A stretch of DNA of 64,000 bases from contig CM060195.1 in assembly GCA_030549335.1 (NCBI GenBank), forward strand, positions 49,447,975-49,511,974, written 5' to 3'. This DNA is from Pontederia crassipes. Its lineage: Eukaryota > Streptophyta > Magnoliopsida > Commelinales > Pontederiaceae. The translations under genes and the position numbers were made by a program. Positions 51,201-62,472 of this stretch are shown here, in pieces (position 1 is the first letter of the stretch; every line of letters starts with the position of its first letter). The notes beneath the pieces are model-generated. The model searched no databases, had not been told where the DNA came from, and saw only the letters and a list, made by a program, of their open reading frames with translations.

Positions 51201-52281
51201 AAAAGAGACCTAATTCAGGATTAGAAAATAGCAAAAAAGCATGATCTAGCATCAAAAGTTAAACAAGGAACTCAGTCAAAAACAAGAAGACATCCCGTAA
51301 ATGCTCCATCAATTAGAAAATGCACAAAGGTTTCAAGATTGTTATCTTATTCCTTTTGAGAAGGTGTTATGCTCTATGTTAACTAAATGCTATAAAAAAA
51401 TAATGTAATACATGTGTGGTAACAATGCAATACGCACAAACTTCTGTTTTAGCACAATATCAAAATTGCATATAGCAACATAATCAAATATGTAATTAGA
51501 ATGAAGATATACAAGAAGATGGGTAACAAATATTGTTTTAGGAAAAAGAAAAAGCAGTCGGACAAGAATGGTGGAACAACAATGCAATAAAACTTCTCTC
51601 AGAAAAAAAATGCAAAAAAACTCACCTGATCATTCTGCAGTTTTTTTCTCAGTATAAGTCTCACCATTAGGCGTATAGTGGGAGTCAGCATTCTTTTCCT
51701 ATCCTCCGTAAGCGCTCCAAGTGCTCGGCATTCAAACTGATGTAGTTTCCATTCTGATTTCTAGCAATAAACCAATTTTGGTAGATATGAGGCACTATAA
51801 TCCTAACAAGTTTTCTAAGGTAGACATTTTCATTTTTTAAAATTACAATTTCCGGATTGCGGAAGGCACGTGGAAAACCACCTGTTCCCGTGTCGAGATG
51901 ATGCAAATAACGGAAATCGCATAACGAGAATTATATACCTGGCATGCACTCCCGCAATACCAAGCGACCTGGCAACCTGAGCACTTCTTCAAGTTCTTTG
52001 AGGTGAAGCACCCATCGCAGCTCGTCCCATGGTTCAGTTTGCTGGGAGCGGAGGCGTAAGGCTCCTGCAAAATTATCACATCACCTGCAGTAACATATGA
52101 CACAAGGCTCTCAAAGACACATACAATCAAACACATAAGAGTCATGCCAAATCAACGCTGCAGAGCACCAACCGGGCGAGAAGTCGCGCGTTGCGACGAG
52201 GCCACGACCCTTGTCCGCGATGGATTCAACTGTCAGGCCGCGTGCCGAGAGCGCACTCCGTAGCGCTTCGGTCAATTCCAT
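48230..52281 (-). CDS. ASHR1: ASHR1-type SET and MYND domain lysine methyltransferase, complete
   Basis: SMYD-like protein expected to methylate lysine using S-adenosylmethionine; substrate unknown. Fourteen exons keep frame and give 483 residues, against about 480 in Arabidopsis: 52173-52281, 51939-52084, 51626-51760, 51050-51104, 50849-50967, 50270-50358, 50088-50169, 49882-49980, 49684-49774, 49453-49572, 49232-49338, 48957-49026, 48633-48696, 48230-48395. The split SET domain opens with DKGRGLVATRDF; the MYND zinc finger follows (CDGCFTSKNLKKCSGCQ, then YCGSACQKSEWKLHQFEC). The cofactor motif NHSCSPN (216-222) spans an intron; ISYIET carries the catalytic-type tyrosine 250; post-SET cysteines CRCLQC lie at 271-276. 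The C-terminal half is helical, TPR-like. No break is visible. A 3' remnant lies at 23640-24440 and a 5' remnant at 55225-57190. Confidence 0.96.
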
Positions 52282-52289
52282 CTCCTCCT

Positions 52290-53970
52290 CCCTCCCGCAG
52301 TCCCGCTACCCTCGGATGCCAAATATAAAATGATGCTGGAGTGAGGGTTTAAAGAGACGTTTTATAACGACCGTTATTTTGGATCACATCTGATGTTACG
52401 ACACGATGTATCAGTTAACATGAATTGGATGACAAACCACTAAAAATTTTGTAAGTCGAAAGGAAAAAAGATAACGCAATCGAATACTTTTGATCTCTGA
52501 TGATAGCCATAGACTTCACGTAAGAGCTGAAAATGATTGAAAAGCCCAATAAAAGCACAAAAAAAAACATAAAAAAAAAACTTCAATTCAATTTATCGAA
52601 AAAATTCTTCAATTCATAACAATGGAAACCTTTCAGAGTAGAACGGATGTGCTGCGGTGGAGAATCGAGAGCTCGGGACAACAGCTTCTCACCGTAGCAA
52701 AGCTTCTCATGGTAGCAGCTCCGAATGTTGTCAAACACGTAAAACAGACACGACATGAAGGGCCGGGAAAAAACATAAATCGCGAACACTAAACACGGCA
52801 TGGCGGATTCTACCAGATTATTTTTAAAATATATTAATTAGCACAAAACTGAATATAATATTATAATAAAGCAAAATTTTCATCAAGTTATCAAATATTT
52901 AGCAACATGTCAAAGGATCAATACCAAATTCCAAATTACCAAAACTAAAATAAGTTTTAACATCCAAGTCATGAAAATTCAGAATAACAAAACATCATAT
53001 GATGCATCAAGAGACAAGTTCTATCAAAATAAGGAACACTAGCACTATCGAAATACCTAAATCTGTGACTGTAACACTAACACATTTCTAACATTCTATT
53101 ATCTATAGTCTATACATACAATACAAGCATACAGTAATCAGAACCTAATTCAAACCTAACTAAACATGCACTTATATAATCCTAATTTCTAACTTAAAGT
53201 TTTGAACATGAAAAAACTCGACCGGCCTCCCAGCTGCATTGGGCGAGCCGGGAGACCTCGCGCCTCCCTGCTCGTGAGCAGGAAGACCCCGGCGCCTCCC
53301 TGTTCGCGAGCGCAGGGAGACCCCGACGCCTCCCTGCTCGTGAGCGCAGGGAGACCTCGGCGCTCCCTGCTCGTGAGCAGGGAAGCACCGAGAGGTGCCG
53401 AGGTCCGCATTCCTCGCGCGAGGAGGGAGGGAGACAACAGCAAGAGAAGGAGCAGACTAGCGACAGAACAGAACGGCGCCAGAAAAAGAATGGGTGCGAC
53501 AGAAAAAGAACGGCGGGGAGTACCGACGATTCACGGCGAAAGGTAGCAATGGAAGGCAGCAAGACGGCTGGAAAACACGGCGGCACGCGGCTGCAACACA
53601 CGGCGGCAGGCGGCAACAACCGGCGGCAGGCGGCAGGCGGCGGCGGGCGGCGGCAAGCCTCGGCGGTAGGCGGAGGTAACTAGGGTATCGTCGTTTTTTT
53701 CTTTCTTATTCCACGCCACTAGTGCGTCCAGCGATCCCACGATCGAGCACGCGATAGCCGGAAACGAACCAGATTAGGATCGAAATGCAGATCGTAAAAT
53801 CGTACGTTCTTGGGACGCGATTTTGACAATCAGAGCTCCGACGATGGTGAGGCTCGACGATGGAATATGGACTGATTTGCGAATTTTGTAGATAATGATT
53901 TGGCTAAGTAATAGAGTAGTTAATTAATAACTATTATTTTAATAATTAATTTAATAAAAAGGATTCACCA
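52290..53970. other. Intergenic DNA with GC-rich repeats, possibly an LTR fossil
   Basis: 52290-53200 is AT-rich and non-coding. 53215-53420 holds about four imperfect tandem units of roughly 34 bp containing the palindrome CTCCCTGCTCGTGAGCAGGG. 53560-53675 is a GGCGGCAGGC-type run. This layout, followed by AT-rich DNA, resembles a GC-rich LTR but I could not find ends. Frames here are composition artefacts. Confidence 0.5.
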
Positions 53971-53974
53971 GATA

Positions 53975-55224
53975 CGACTCCGGAACTTCCGACGATCCAA
54001 ACCGACGGTAATCGAAAAAATAATTAAATATTATAATCTTATATATTATAATAAATAATATAATTAGTATTTTATTATTATAATTATCGACAGTTCTAAC
54101 CGTCGAAAGTTGACGGTCCGAAACGTAAATTATAATATTTAATTATTTTTATGTTAAAGTAAAAATATTATTCTATTATTACATTTCCTAGCTCTGAAAA
54201 TCGTAGGTATTGAAAAAATTATCCCACCACCCTCCCCACCTTTTTTTTTTCTTTTCCCGCTCCCCACTTTCTTTTTCCCCACTATTTATAACCAACCTCC
54301 TTCTCTCTCTAATTCTCTACCTCTTTCTCTCTCTCGGACGATGATCGAAGGATGACCTCCGCGACCCCCCTCTCTCTCGCCCGTGGCCGATCGGTGACCC
54401 CTTCTCTCTCTCCCTCGTGCGCGGTGACGGCCTGATTCGGCCGCACCCTAATATCATATGTAACATTCCCCACTAACGTGTAATATTGTTCGCTCTGGGC
54501 CTAAGCCCACACGATTTTTTCAAAACGCGTCATATTATGCCAAGATAATATTCTCATATATACCCAGCATCTCTCACGTGACTTATGCATGTAGGACTAA
54601 TTCAACATAAGTCATGAAAGAAATGCTGAGTATATATGGCAATATGTCCTTCACGAGGTGTGACGCGTTTTGGTAAAATCATGCGGGTCGAGGTCCAAAG
54701 CGAACAATATCACACGCTAATGGGGAATGTTACATATGATATCAGAGCCACTCCGCGTGGATCTATGTGCATAGTGGGGTGCGATCACTCTACGAGGGCG
54801 TTGAGTCACTAAGGGGAAAGGGTGCATGAAGATACCTTGGATTAGTTCAACATGCATAAGTTACGAGAGAGATGCTAGGTATATATGGGAATATGTCCTT
54901 CACCAGGTGTGACGCATTTTGATAAAACTATGCGTGTCGAGGTCCAGAGCGGACAATATCACACGCTAGTGAGGAATGTTATACACCGCGCCGCAATCGT
55001 CTGAAACTTCAGACGACTACAACCGTCTGAACTACCGACGGTTGGCAACCGTCGAAAATTTTTGACGGGTACGGCTGTCGAAACTTTTGACGATTGCCCG
55101 TCGGAAAAGTGTTTGCGATGAGCAATTTTCCAACATATCATATTCGTCTAAAACTTCATTTTTTGACGGATTTTGTAAAATTTGCGACGGTCGTAACCGT
55201 CTGAAAAGTCGATTTTTTTTAGTG
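53975..55224. mobile_element. CACTA element, non-autonomous, left end unresolved, with nested TRIM-like element
   Basis: The right end reads TTTTTAGTG at 55216-55224 and is followed by TTT. Subterminal motifs of the form CCGACGG or CGTCGAAA recur in both flanks (53990-54130 and 55000-55210), as in the CACTA element at 58392. The left terminus was not found. A TRIM-like element at about 54459-54990 interrupts it. Confidence 0.7.
54459..54990 (+). mobile_element. TRIM-like small LTR element with inverted LTR arm
   Basis: Fossil of the LTR family without coding capacity. Three copies of one segment of about 135-165 bp occur: inverted at 54451-54590, direct at 54595-54734 and direct at 54826-54990. 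After the second comes TGATATCAGAGCC, close to the primer-binding site for initiator methionine tRNA, and a purine tract (AAGGGGAAAGGG, about 54812) precedes the third. This suits a terminal-repeat retrotransposon in miniature whose left LTR was rearranged into a hairpin. Confidence 0.62.
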
Positions 55225-57190
55225 TTTGAAAAGGGGTTATGCTCTACGTTAATTAAATACTATAAAAAATATAATGTAATACATGAGCGTTAAAAATGCA
55301 ATATGCACAAACTTCTGTTTTAGCACAATATCAAAATTGCATATATCAACATAGTCATATTTGTAATTAGAATGAAGATATACAAGAAGATGGGTAACAA
55401 GTATTGTATTAGGAAAAAGAAAAAGCAGTTGCAGAAGAATGGTGGACCAACAATGCAATAAAACTTCTCCCTGAAAAAAATGCAAAAAGATAAAAAAAAA
55501 ACTCATCATTAGGTGTACAGTGGGAGTCAGCATTCTTTTTCCTATCCTCTATAAGCGCTCCAAATGCTCAGCATTTAGGGTAAATTACACGAATGGTCCC
55601 TCAACTTTTAATCGATTTCTAATTGGTGCGCCAATTTCAATTTATAATCAGAACGTCATCCATCTTTCATTTTCTTATATGCTTAGTCCTCCTGACCGAT
55701 GACACAAGTTTCCAGGTTGCCTTGCTTACGTGACCGACTTTCTCTCTCATCCATATCAGCTTAAGTCGATCACATTATTATAAAAATTTTAAAAAATAAA
55801 AAAATGAGATTGTCCATGCCATTTTAAAAATAAAAAAAAGTGAATTGCGAGAGAGAGAGGGAGGACTGGTCAAGCTCGACCGGACCTCTCTCTCGTCGTG
55901 CGGGAGAGAGAAGGAGGGGGGCGATCGCCCCCCTCCGATCGAGCTTGTCGGAGCTCGGGGGCAGTCTCCCCCCTCCCTCTCTCTCGTCGTGCGGGAGAGA
56001 GAAGGAGGGGGCGATCGCTCCTCCCTCTCTCTCCCGCGCCTCCGGTCGAGCTCGACCGGAGGGGATGGTCACCCCCCTCCCTCTCTCTCGCCGTGCTAGA
56101 GAGAGAAGGTCGCCCCCTCCCTCTCTCTCGCCGTGCAGAATAGAAAAGAAGGGGGTGACCACTCCTTCCCTCTCACTCCCGTGCGTGTGGGAGAGAGAGG
56201 GAGGGGGGCGATCCCTTTTCTCTCCAGCACGATGAGAGAGAGGTAGGGGGGCGACCGCCCCCCTCTCGCCGGAGCTCGACCATAGGGGGCGGTCGCCCCC
56301 CTCCTCTATCCAGCACGTCGAGAGAGAGAGAGGGGACCACCCCCTCCTTCTCTCTCCCGCACGGTGAGAGAGAGGTCCAGTCGAGCTCCGGCGAGCTCGA
56401 CCAGAGGGGGGCGGTCGCCCCCCTCCCTCTCTCTTTCGTAACTCACTTTTTTTAATTTTTTAATAATGTGGACAAACTCATCTTTTTTTTATTTTTATAA
56501 TGACGTGGCCGACTTAAACTGACGTGGATGAGAGAGAAAGTCGGCCACGTAAGTAAGGTAATCGAAAATCTGTGATCATCGGTCAGGAGGACTAAGCGTG
56601 TAAAAAAATGAAAGATGGATGACGTTCTGCTTATAAATTAAAGTTGGAGGACCGATTGGAAATCGACAAAATTGTGGATCATTCGTGTAATTTATCCCGG
56701 CATTCAAATTGATGTAACTTCTTCTAATTTCTAACAATAAACCAATTTTGGTAGATATGAGGCATTATAATCCTAACAAGTCCTCTACGGTAGAAATTTT
56801 TATTTTTTTAAAATTACAATTTTCGAATTACCAATTCCTACTGCATCAAAAATCGGAAGGAACGTGGAAAACCATATCGAGAATTTTATACCTGGCATGC
56901 GCTCCCGTAATGCCTAGCAACCTGAGCACTTCAAGTTCTTCGAGGTGAAGCACCCATTGCAACTCATCCCACGGTTCAGTTTGTTGGGACTGGAAGCACG
57001 CCTCCTGCGAAATTATAACATCACATGCAGTAACATACGACACAAGGCTCTCATATACACATACAATCAAACACATAAAAGTCATGCCGAATCAATGTCG
57101 TAGAGCACCAACACGGCGAGAAGTCATGCGTCGCGATGAGGCCACGACCCTTGTCCGCGATGGATTCCACTGTTAGGCCACGTGTCGAAA
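55225..57190 (-). pseudogene. ASHR1 5' remnant (exons 1-3), interrupted by a Mutator-type element
   Basis: 55228-55577 matches ASHR1 intron 3 and part of exon 3 (51355-51735; GTTATGCTCTA, CAAACTTCTGTTTTAGCACA). After the insertion at 55578-56697, the copy resumes at 56699 with the rest of exon 3, exon 2 (about 56890-57010) and exon 1 (about 57105-57190). Small deletions and changes make it non-coding (for example, the MYND region is shortened). It ends before the ATG equivalent. Confidence 0.9.
55578..56697. mobile_element. Mutator-type element with GC-rich core inside ASHR1 remnant
   Basis: Inverted ends of about 150 bp (GGGTAAATTACACGAATGG on the left, its reverse on the right, and CAGGAGGACTAAGC inside) enclose about 600 bp of CTCTC and GGGGCGATCGCCCC-type runs. 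Because the intact ASHR1 gene gives the empty site, the insertion point is clear: flanks CAGCATTTA (55569-55577) and CGGCATTCA (56698-56706) match at 7 of 9 positions, a decayed 9-bp duplication. No transposase is present. Confidence 0.85.
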
Positions 57191-57289
57191 TCACACACTT
57201 TGTCCGTTATTTTTTAGTCTCAACCAACTCATGAACCGTTTTAAGTCCCGAATATCAGTCCGACTAGCCGAGTCAAATCTGACAACACT

Positions 57290-57890
57290 GATTTTTTCAT
57301 CTACGGGTTGGTATATATTTGTCGCAGCTCACAACTTTTTTTTTCAATGCCTGGTTGTATTAGTTGTCTAGGTTTCATGCTTTTGCGGTTTCAAAAGTTT
57401 AATCTTATCATTTGTTATTGTGGCATTCTTATGATATTTTGGTTCTTCTAAATATTCTAATTGGAATAGATGAAAAAGATTTTAAGGAACTAGATGATAG
57501 GACAGAGACTTAACTTGGCAATGAATTGCAAACTAATTAAGAGTCTTGTAATCATGTGAAAAAAAGAGATAATAGAGAAGGAGATCTATAAAGCGGACTC
57601 TAAGATCATCATTTATCACCATCTTCATCTTCTCATGCATCAAAAAGCTACTAAGATCTTTAGTGACACTTAATGCCTCCATCGATCTAAAAAGAGGAAA
57701 ATAATAATATGAGTAATGAAATCAATAATAAACTCAACTAATAACAAGTTTCTTACCATAACATGAATCTGAGTTGGGATGATGGGGATGTGCTCAAATA
57801 TTGCTCCCTTGCCATATATTATTAAGATAGAATTGTTGTTTTCTTTCATATTCTTGACTTCATTTTTCACTCTCATCCAATCTTATTTCA
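57290..57890 (-). pseudogene. SufC-like exon remnant
   Basis: On the minus strand an exon-like segment at about 57772-57870 reads NSILIIYGKGAIFEHIPI, then PTQIHVM before a GTAAGAAA donor. This matches the last part of block F of the SufC-like relic (IYELIPTKVHIM). A following short segment near 57660-57680 reads DGGIKCH and stop, matching block G. The switch histidine of SufC is again absent. The upstream exons were not found. Confidence 0.68.
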
Positions 57891-58391
57891 TTCTTGTGCC
57901 AGTGATTATAAAACACATAAACTTAGGAATCTAACTATTTATTATTATATTATCTTATGAACTTTTACGAAATAATTACATAATTTCACACTTGAATTCT
58001 TTATTAACTCGTCGGCATTTGCACTTTATGATATATCATTTTTATTTCTTTTATCTTACATTCACTTAGACTTGATGTGTGCTAAAACCCTAGTGTTTCG
58101 TAGCATTTTAGAAAACTATATTTGCCACTTAATTGTAATAAATTTTGTGGATGTTACATTAAATCTTTTTGTCATTTCATCAATCTAAAATGCATTATAT
58201 ATATCCAAGTGAAAAGGAAATGAAAAAGGATGAATTGCTTCAACCTCTCTGAAGGAGGAGGAAGGAAATGACTAGTGACTGCTCTTGCTCAGTATCTGGT
58301 TGTTTTTAAGAAAGAAGTGAGAACTAAAATCTCTTTGTGTTTATTTTTTTATTATTGTCATCATGTCATGTAAGTACCTTCCTTCCAGTTT

Positions 58392-59429
58392 CACTACAAG
58401 AAAATTGGGATTTTTCGACGAATAATTTCCGACGGACAAAAATCCTTCGTAATTTACCACGGATTTTGCGACGGATATTGATTCGTTGGAATTTCCGACG
58501 GTTACAATCGTCAAAAATTTAAATAATAAATTACAAAATATATAATATTAATATTTTATTTTTTGACATTTATGAACGTCGAAAGTTTCGACGGTCCAGC
58601 TGTCGGTAAGTGAAAAAAATATAATATAAGTGGTATTTTATTAATATAATTATCGATCTTTCATACTGTCGACATTTCCGACGGTCTAAAATGTCAGTAA
58701 TAGAAAATTAAATTGCGTCATACTTATCGACACCTCAGACCGTCGAAAATGTACCGACGGTCCGGACCGTCGCTAAATGTTTCTGACGATCTCGATAATT
58801 AAAAAAATAACTCTCCCACACATTTTTTTTGTTTTCCCGCTTTTCCTATTAAATTTCTACCTATATATATATATATATCACATTATTATAACTCTCATCT
58901 TTGTCTCCCTCTCCAGAGACTATCTCTCATCTCTCTCTCCCTCTCCCTCTCCTATCTTGCCGGCGCGACGACTTCCCGGATGACGACTCGCCGGCGACAC
59001 TCCCTCCCTCCCTCTCTCTCTTCGGCGACCCACGGGGTGCCGATCAGGCCGCGAGCGGCGGTTTGGCTGCCTCGCAATCTGATTCAGCCGCTAGCGGCCA
59101 GATCGGTCGCTGTCAGCCGCTTGTCGGTAGGATCTGGCCATTGGCCGCTAATTTTTTTATATTATAAATTTTTTTTGCGACGGTTGCGACCGCCGAAAGT
59201 TTTGATGGTTGCGACGATCGCCGAAGGTTTCGACGGTTGTGGCCGCTAGAGTTTTGGGACGGTTACAACTATCGGAACTTCCGACGAGTTTTTTCCAATC
59301 GTCGCAAAACGATTTGCGACGACCATTTTTTCGACGGATCGATTCCGTCGAACCAACAAGCGAAAATTATAATTTCCGACGGTTTTGAGCAAATTACAGA
59401 CGTCTGAAATTACCTTTTTTCTTGTAGTG
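58392..59429. mobile_element. CACTA (En/Spm-type) non-autonomous transposon, both ends present
   Basis: The element of 1038 bp begins CACTACAAGAAAATT and ends TTTTTTCTTGTAGTG, with TTT on both sides (58389-58391 and 59430-59432). Many subterminal motifs of the type TTCCGACGG or its reverse occupy the outer 300 bp on each side. The GC-rich middle (58960-59150) has CCGGCG and CAGCCGC-type sequence that may be a captured host fragment, but no transposase is present. Confidence 0.95.
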
Positions 59430-59478
59430 TTTGGTGGCAAGGTATGAAACAACTATGAATGATAAATAGACTTGCTGA

Positions 59479-59958
59479 TAGGGGTGTTCACGGGTCAGGT
59501 TTGACTCGACCCGTGACCAAACTCGACGGTCGGTTTGGGTCGGATTTCAATTTTTTTTATGAAAGGACCCGACCCAACCCAACCCGGCCTAGGCCGGGTT
59601 GGGTCGGATCGGGTGGTCGTGTTACCCGACCACCCTTTTTCTTTTTCTTTTTAATTTTTAATACAAAAAAGTATTTACTAATTTATTTTAAATATAAAAT
59701 ATATTATTTTTAGGCATAAAAAATATTGTTATAAACATCTACATATTATTCTCTATTTAAAATACATTATTATATATATTTTAATTTTAGATGGTATTTA
59801 AATTGAATAAAAAATATTTAAAATTCAAAAAAATAAAATAAAAAAATCGGGTTGATGAGTCCGATCAAATCGAGTTGGAAAAATTCAACCCGAATCCAAA
59901 CCCGACCCGACCCAAAAGGATTCGGGCCGGGTCAGGTACTCGGGTTCGAACACCCCTA
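59479..59958. mobile_element. hAT-type MITE with 8-bp target duplication
   Basis: The 480-bp element starts TAGGGGTGTTC and ends GAACACCCCTA, a perfect 11-bp inverted repeat, and is flanked by CTTGCTGA at 59471-59478 and 59959-59966. An 8-bp duplication with this TIR is characteristic of hAT elements. The outer parts are rich in GGGTCGG/CCGACCC. It is related to the decayed copy at 12962-13411. Confidence 0.95.
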
Positions 59959-60068
59959 CTTGCTGAACATTCACAAATGGACAAAAGTACTGAATATATT
60001 TTATTTTATTTTGTTTATATCAGATTACTTGCACAATAATTCTTTCAAACCATGAGCATTAAGATTAA

Positions 60069-60333
60069 GGTGTTGTTTGGATACTATAATAAAATAAAGA
60101 ATAAACTTGATTCTGCTTATTATTGTCAAACATAAAGTTTATTCTCATATAATGATGATGGACAAAAATAATATTAAAAAAGTTATCCTTATAAACAACC
60201 AAAAATGTGAGATTAGCAATTATTTTTAAAAGTAATAATTGCTTTAACCTCAGGTGCAATTCCTCAAAAATTAATTATTAATAAGAATAATTAATCCTAT
60301 TATTGAAAAAATAAAAATTATCTAAACAGCCAC
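60069..60333. mobile_element. Tourist-like (PIF/Harbinger) MITE
   Basis: Imperfect inverted repeats GGTGTTGTTTGGATA and TATCTAAACAGCCAC bound 265 bp of AT-rich DNA, with TAA at 60066-60068 and 60334-60336. TAA or TTA target sites and this end sequence fit PIF/Harbinger-derived MITEs. Confidence 0.72.
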
Positions 60334-60336
60334 TAA

Positions 60337-62459
60337 GAATTAATATTTCTGGAATATCAATAATTTATTTATTATTATTTTCTTCATGTTCTGAAAGGTA
60401 TAAAAAATCTTATAAATTTAAGACAATGCTTCATTACCAAGAAATAATAGCAAACTCTTTGTAATCCACAAATAAAAGGACATAACAAGAACTTCAAATC
60501 ACAAAAGTTTTTTCTTCTTCTTAGAACTTCAAATACACATAGTTCACCTTTCGTTGCCCGAAAAATATTTAATTTACAATTTGTATTGAGCATAATGTCA
60601 TCGATTTTTTCTTATGGGGTGATAATGACATTGATTTTTTTTTTTACATCATAATCAGCATTGAAAATTGTGCTACGCCAATGCCGTTATCAGGAAAGAA
60701 TAACAATGATGGTTGACATATGTCTCCACTCTCCAACCTCTTTTCTATTCACACTCATTTAGTTTTCGTGTTCTTCTATCGTATACAAAATCACTAACAA
60801 CGAAATCAATTATAACAACTAATTAAGATTTCATTATTATCGGTAAATCAGTCATAAAGCTAAGTGTTAATAAAGTCGTTTGAATGTCAAGACATTCTGA
60901 AGTAAAAAAATATCTTCATATTATGAAGATCTCACGTCCGATCAAGAGGAATTTCCCTATAAGAGGGCGTGGGGTTAAGGGATTTTCCTATAAGAGGGCA
61001 AAAGGGCGTGGGGTCAAGGGTTCTCTTACGGCGTGGGAGGGCGTGTGGGTGGAATTTTTTGGGCGAAAATATTATAAGTTATTCTATATGTGATTTGAAG
61101 ATGATTTATTTTTTTATTACGAGATATGTATTTTAATTTTGAATAATTAATTTAAAATCTCAATTAGTATGAAATATCTATCATTCGAAAAGTGTCTATA
61201 TAAATTTTCTAAAAATTGAAATAAAAAGTAATCTAAATTATAATTCTCTTATATTTTCCATCTAACAAAACTATTAGCCGTCTTAAATTTCTCATGTGTT
61301 CTGTAATATTTTTCGTTCACAAATTCTAACACTAAGGAAAGTTCTTCCTAAAAAATGTTCTTGCTGGTTCCTTCTGATATCGTAAATAAACTTCACAAAA
61401 AAATGTTTCTTTAATTTTCCAGTACGCAATGCGAATTTTTTTAGTTGGCCATTTCGACAATACTTTAAAATTTGGATAGCAAATAATGAGTCTATTTATA
61501 ACTAGTTCAATCACTTAAGTTTTCTTAGAAAATTATTTTTAGAAATAAATAACTGCATTTTTGTAATAATTAAGAAATTAATTTTTAACATTAACCTTTT
61601 ATTTCTAAAATATTTTAACTACCATAACTAATTTTATATGTACCTCTTTTCGCCTGCCTATATATATTTTAATAGTTATCCATCTATTGAGCATAGATGC
61701 TCTTATATAATAATATTTTTTTTTATCCAGATTCCACACAATTCCTTTTGATTTTCTCCCTTTCCTCCTCTAAGTATATTTTATTTTAGTTCGCATTGAT
61801 TTATTCCCCTTTTTATTGATAATATTTTTTCAGTTTAAAATATATTTTTCCAATTTCCTTATTAATTTTATTATTGGGTAAGGTTAAGGTATTGCCTTTC
61901 TCGCTTAAAAAAAAAAGAAAACATGGGCCGAACCCAATTTTCTAGTTCAACCCGGTCTGACTATTTTTTTTTTCAATTCCGTGCGATCTTTTTGTGATTC
62001 ATAATTTTTTTATATCGAAAAATCTGATGACCAGCTACTAATTCACATCGGAACCCATAGTTGGATCTGATATTTTTTAAAAATGTGCTTTTGGGGTTAT
62101 TTTTGTGTCACTCGTGATTTTAACTCGACACAATTAACCGGCTTTTTTTTGGGTGAAACTTGGGAGATTGCGCTCGGGCAAGTATGAAATATTTTATTCT
62201 GTCGTATACTTTTAATTTATTTTATGAATTGAATTTAAATACGGCTCCATTATTATGTAAGTAAAAAATATTAATTTGACGGATGAAAACAAAATTAATA
62301 AGACTTATTAATTGAGTCGTTTGCAGTTGGAAAAAATAAATAGTACGAACAACGCGAGGACGCTTACGCTCGACTCGCATCCGGTGATTGCAAGTAACTG
62401 CTGACCGCCGCATGTTTCCTAATAACATATATTTAAACAAAAATCGGATCCAATGGAGA
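60337..62459. other. AT-rich intergenic DNA
   Basis: No gene, RNA or well-bounded element seen. Around 60960-61040 a short GC-richer stretch repeats AAGGG and GGCGTGGGGT phrases. Other frames are short and unsupported. Confidence 0.5.
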
Positions 62460-62472
62460 ATATTTTCAAATG

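Noticed and set aside
55824-56235. Frames rich in Arg, Ser, Pro and Gly in several phases
   Set aside because: Products of CTCTC and GGGGCG runs inside a non-autonomous element.
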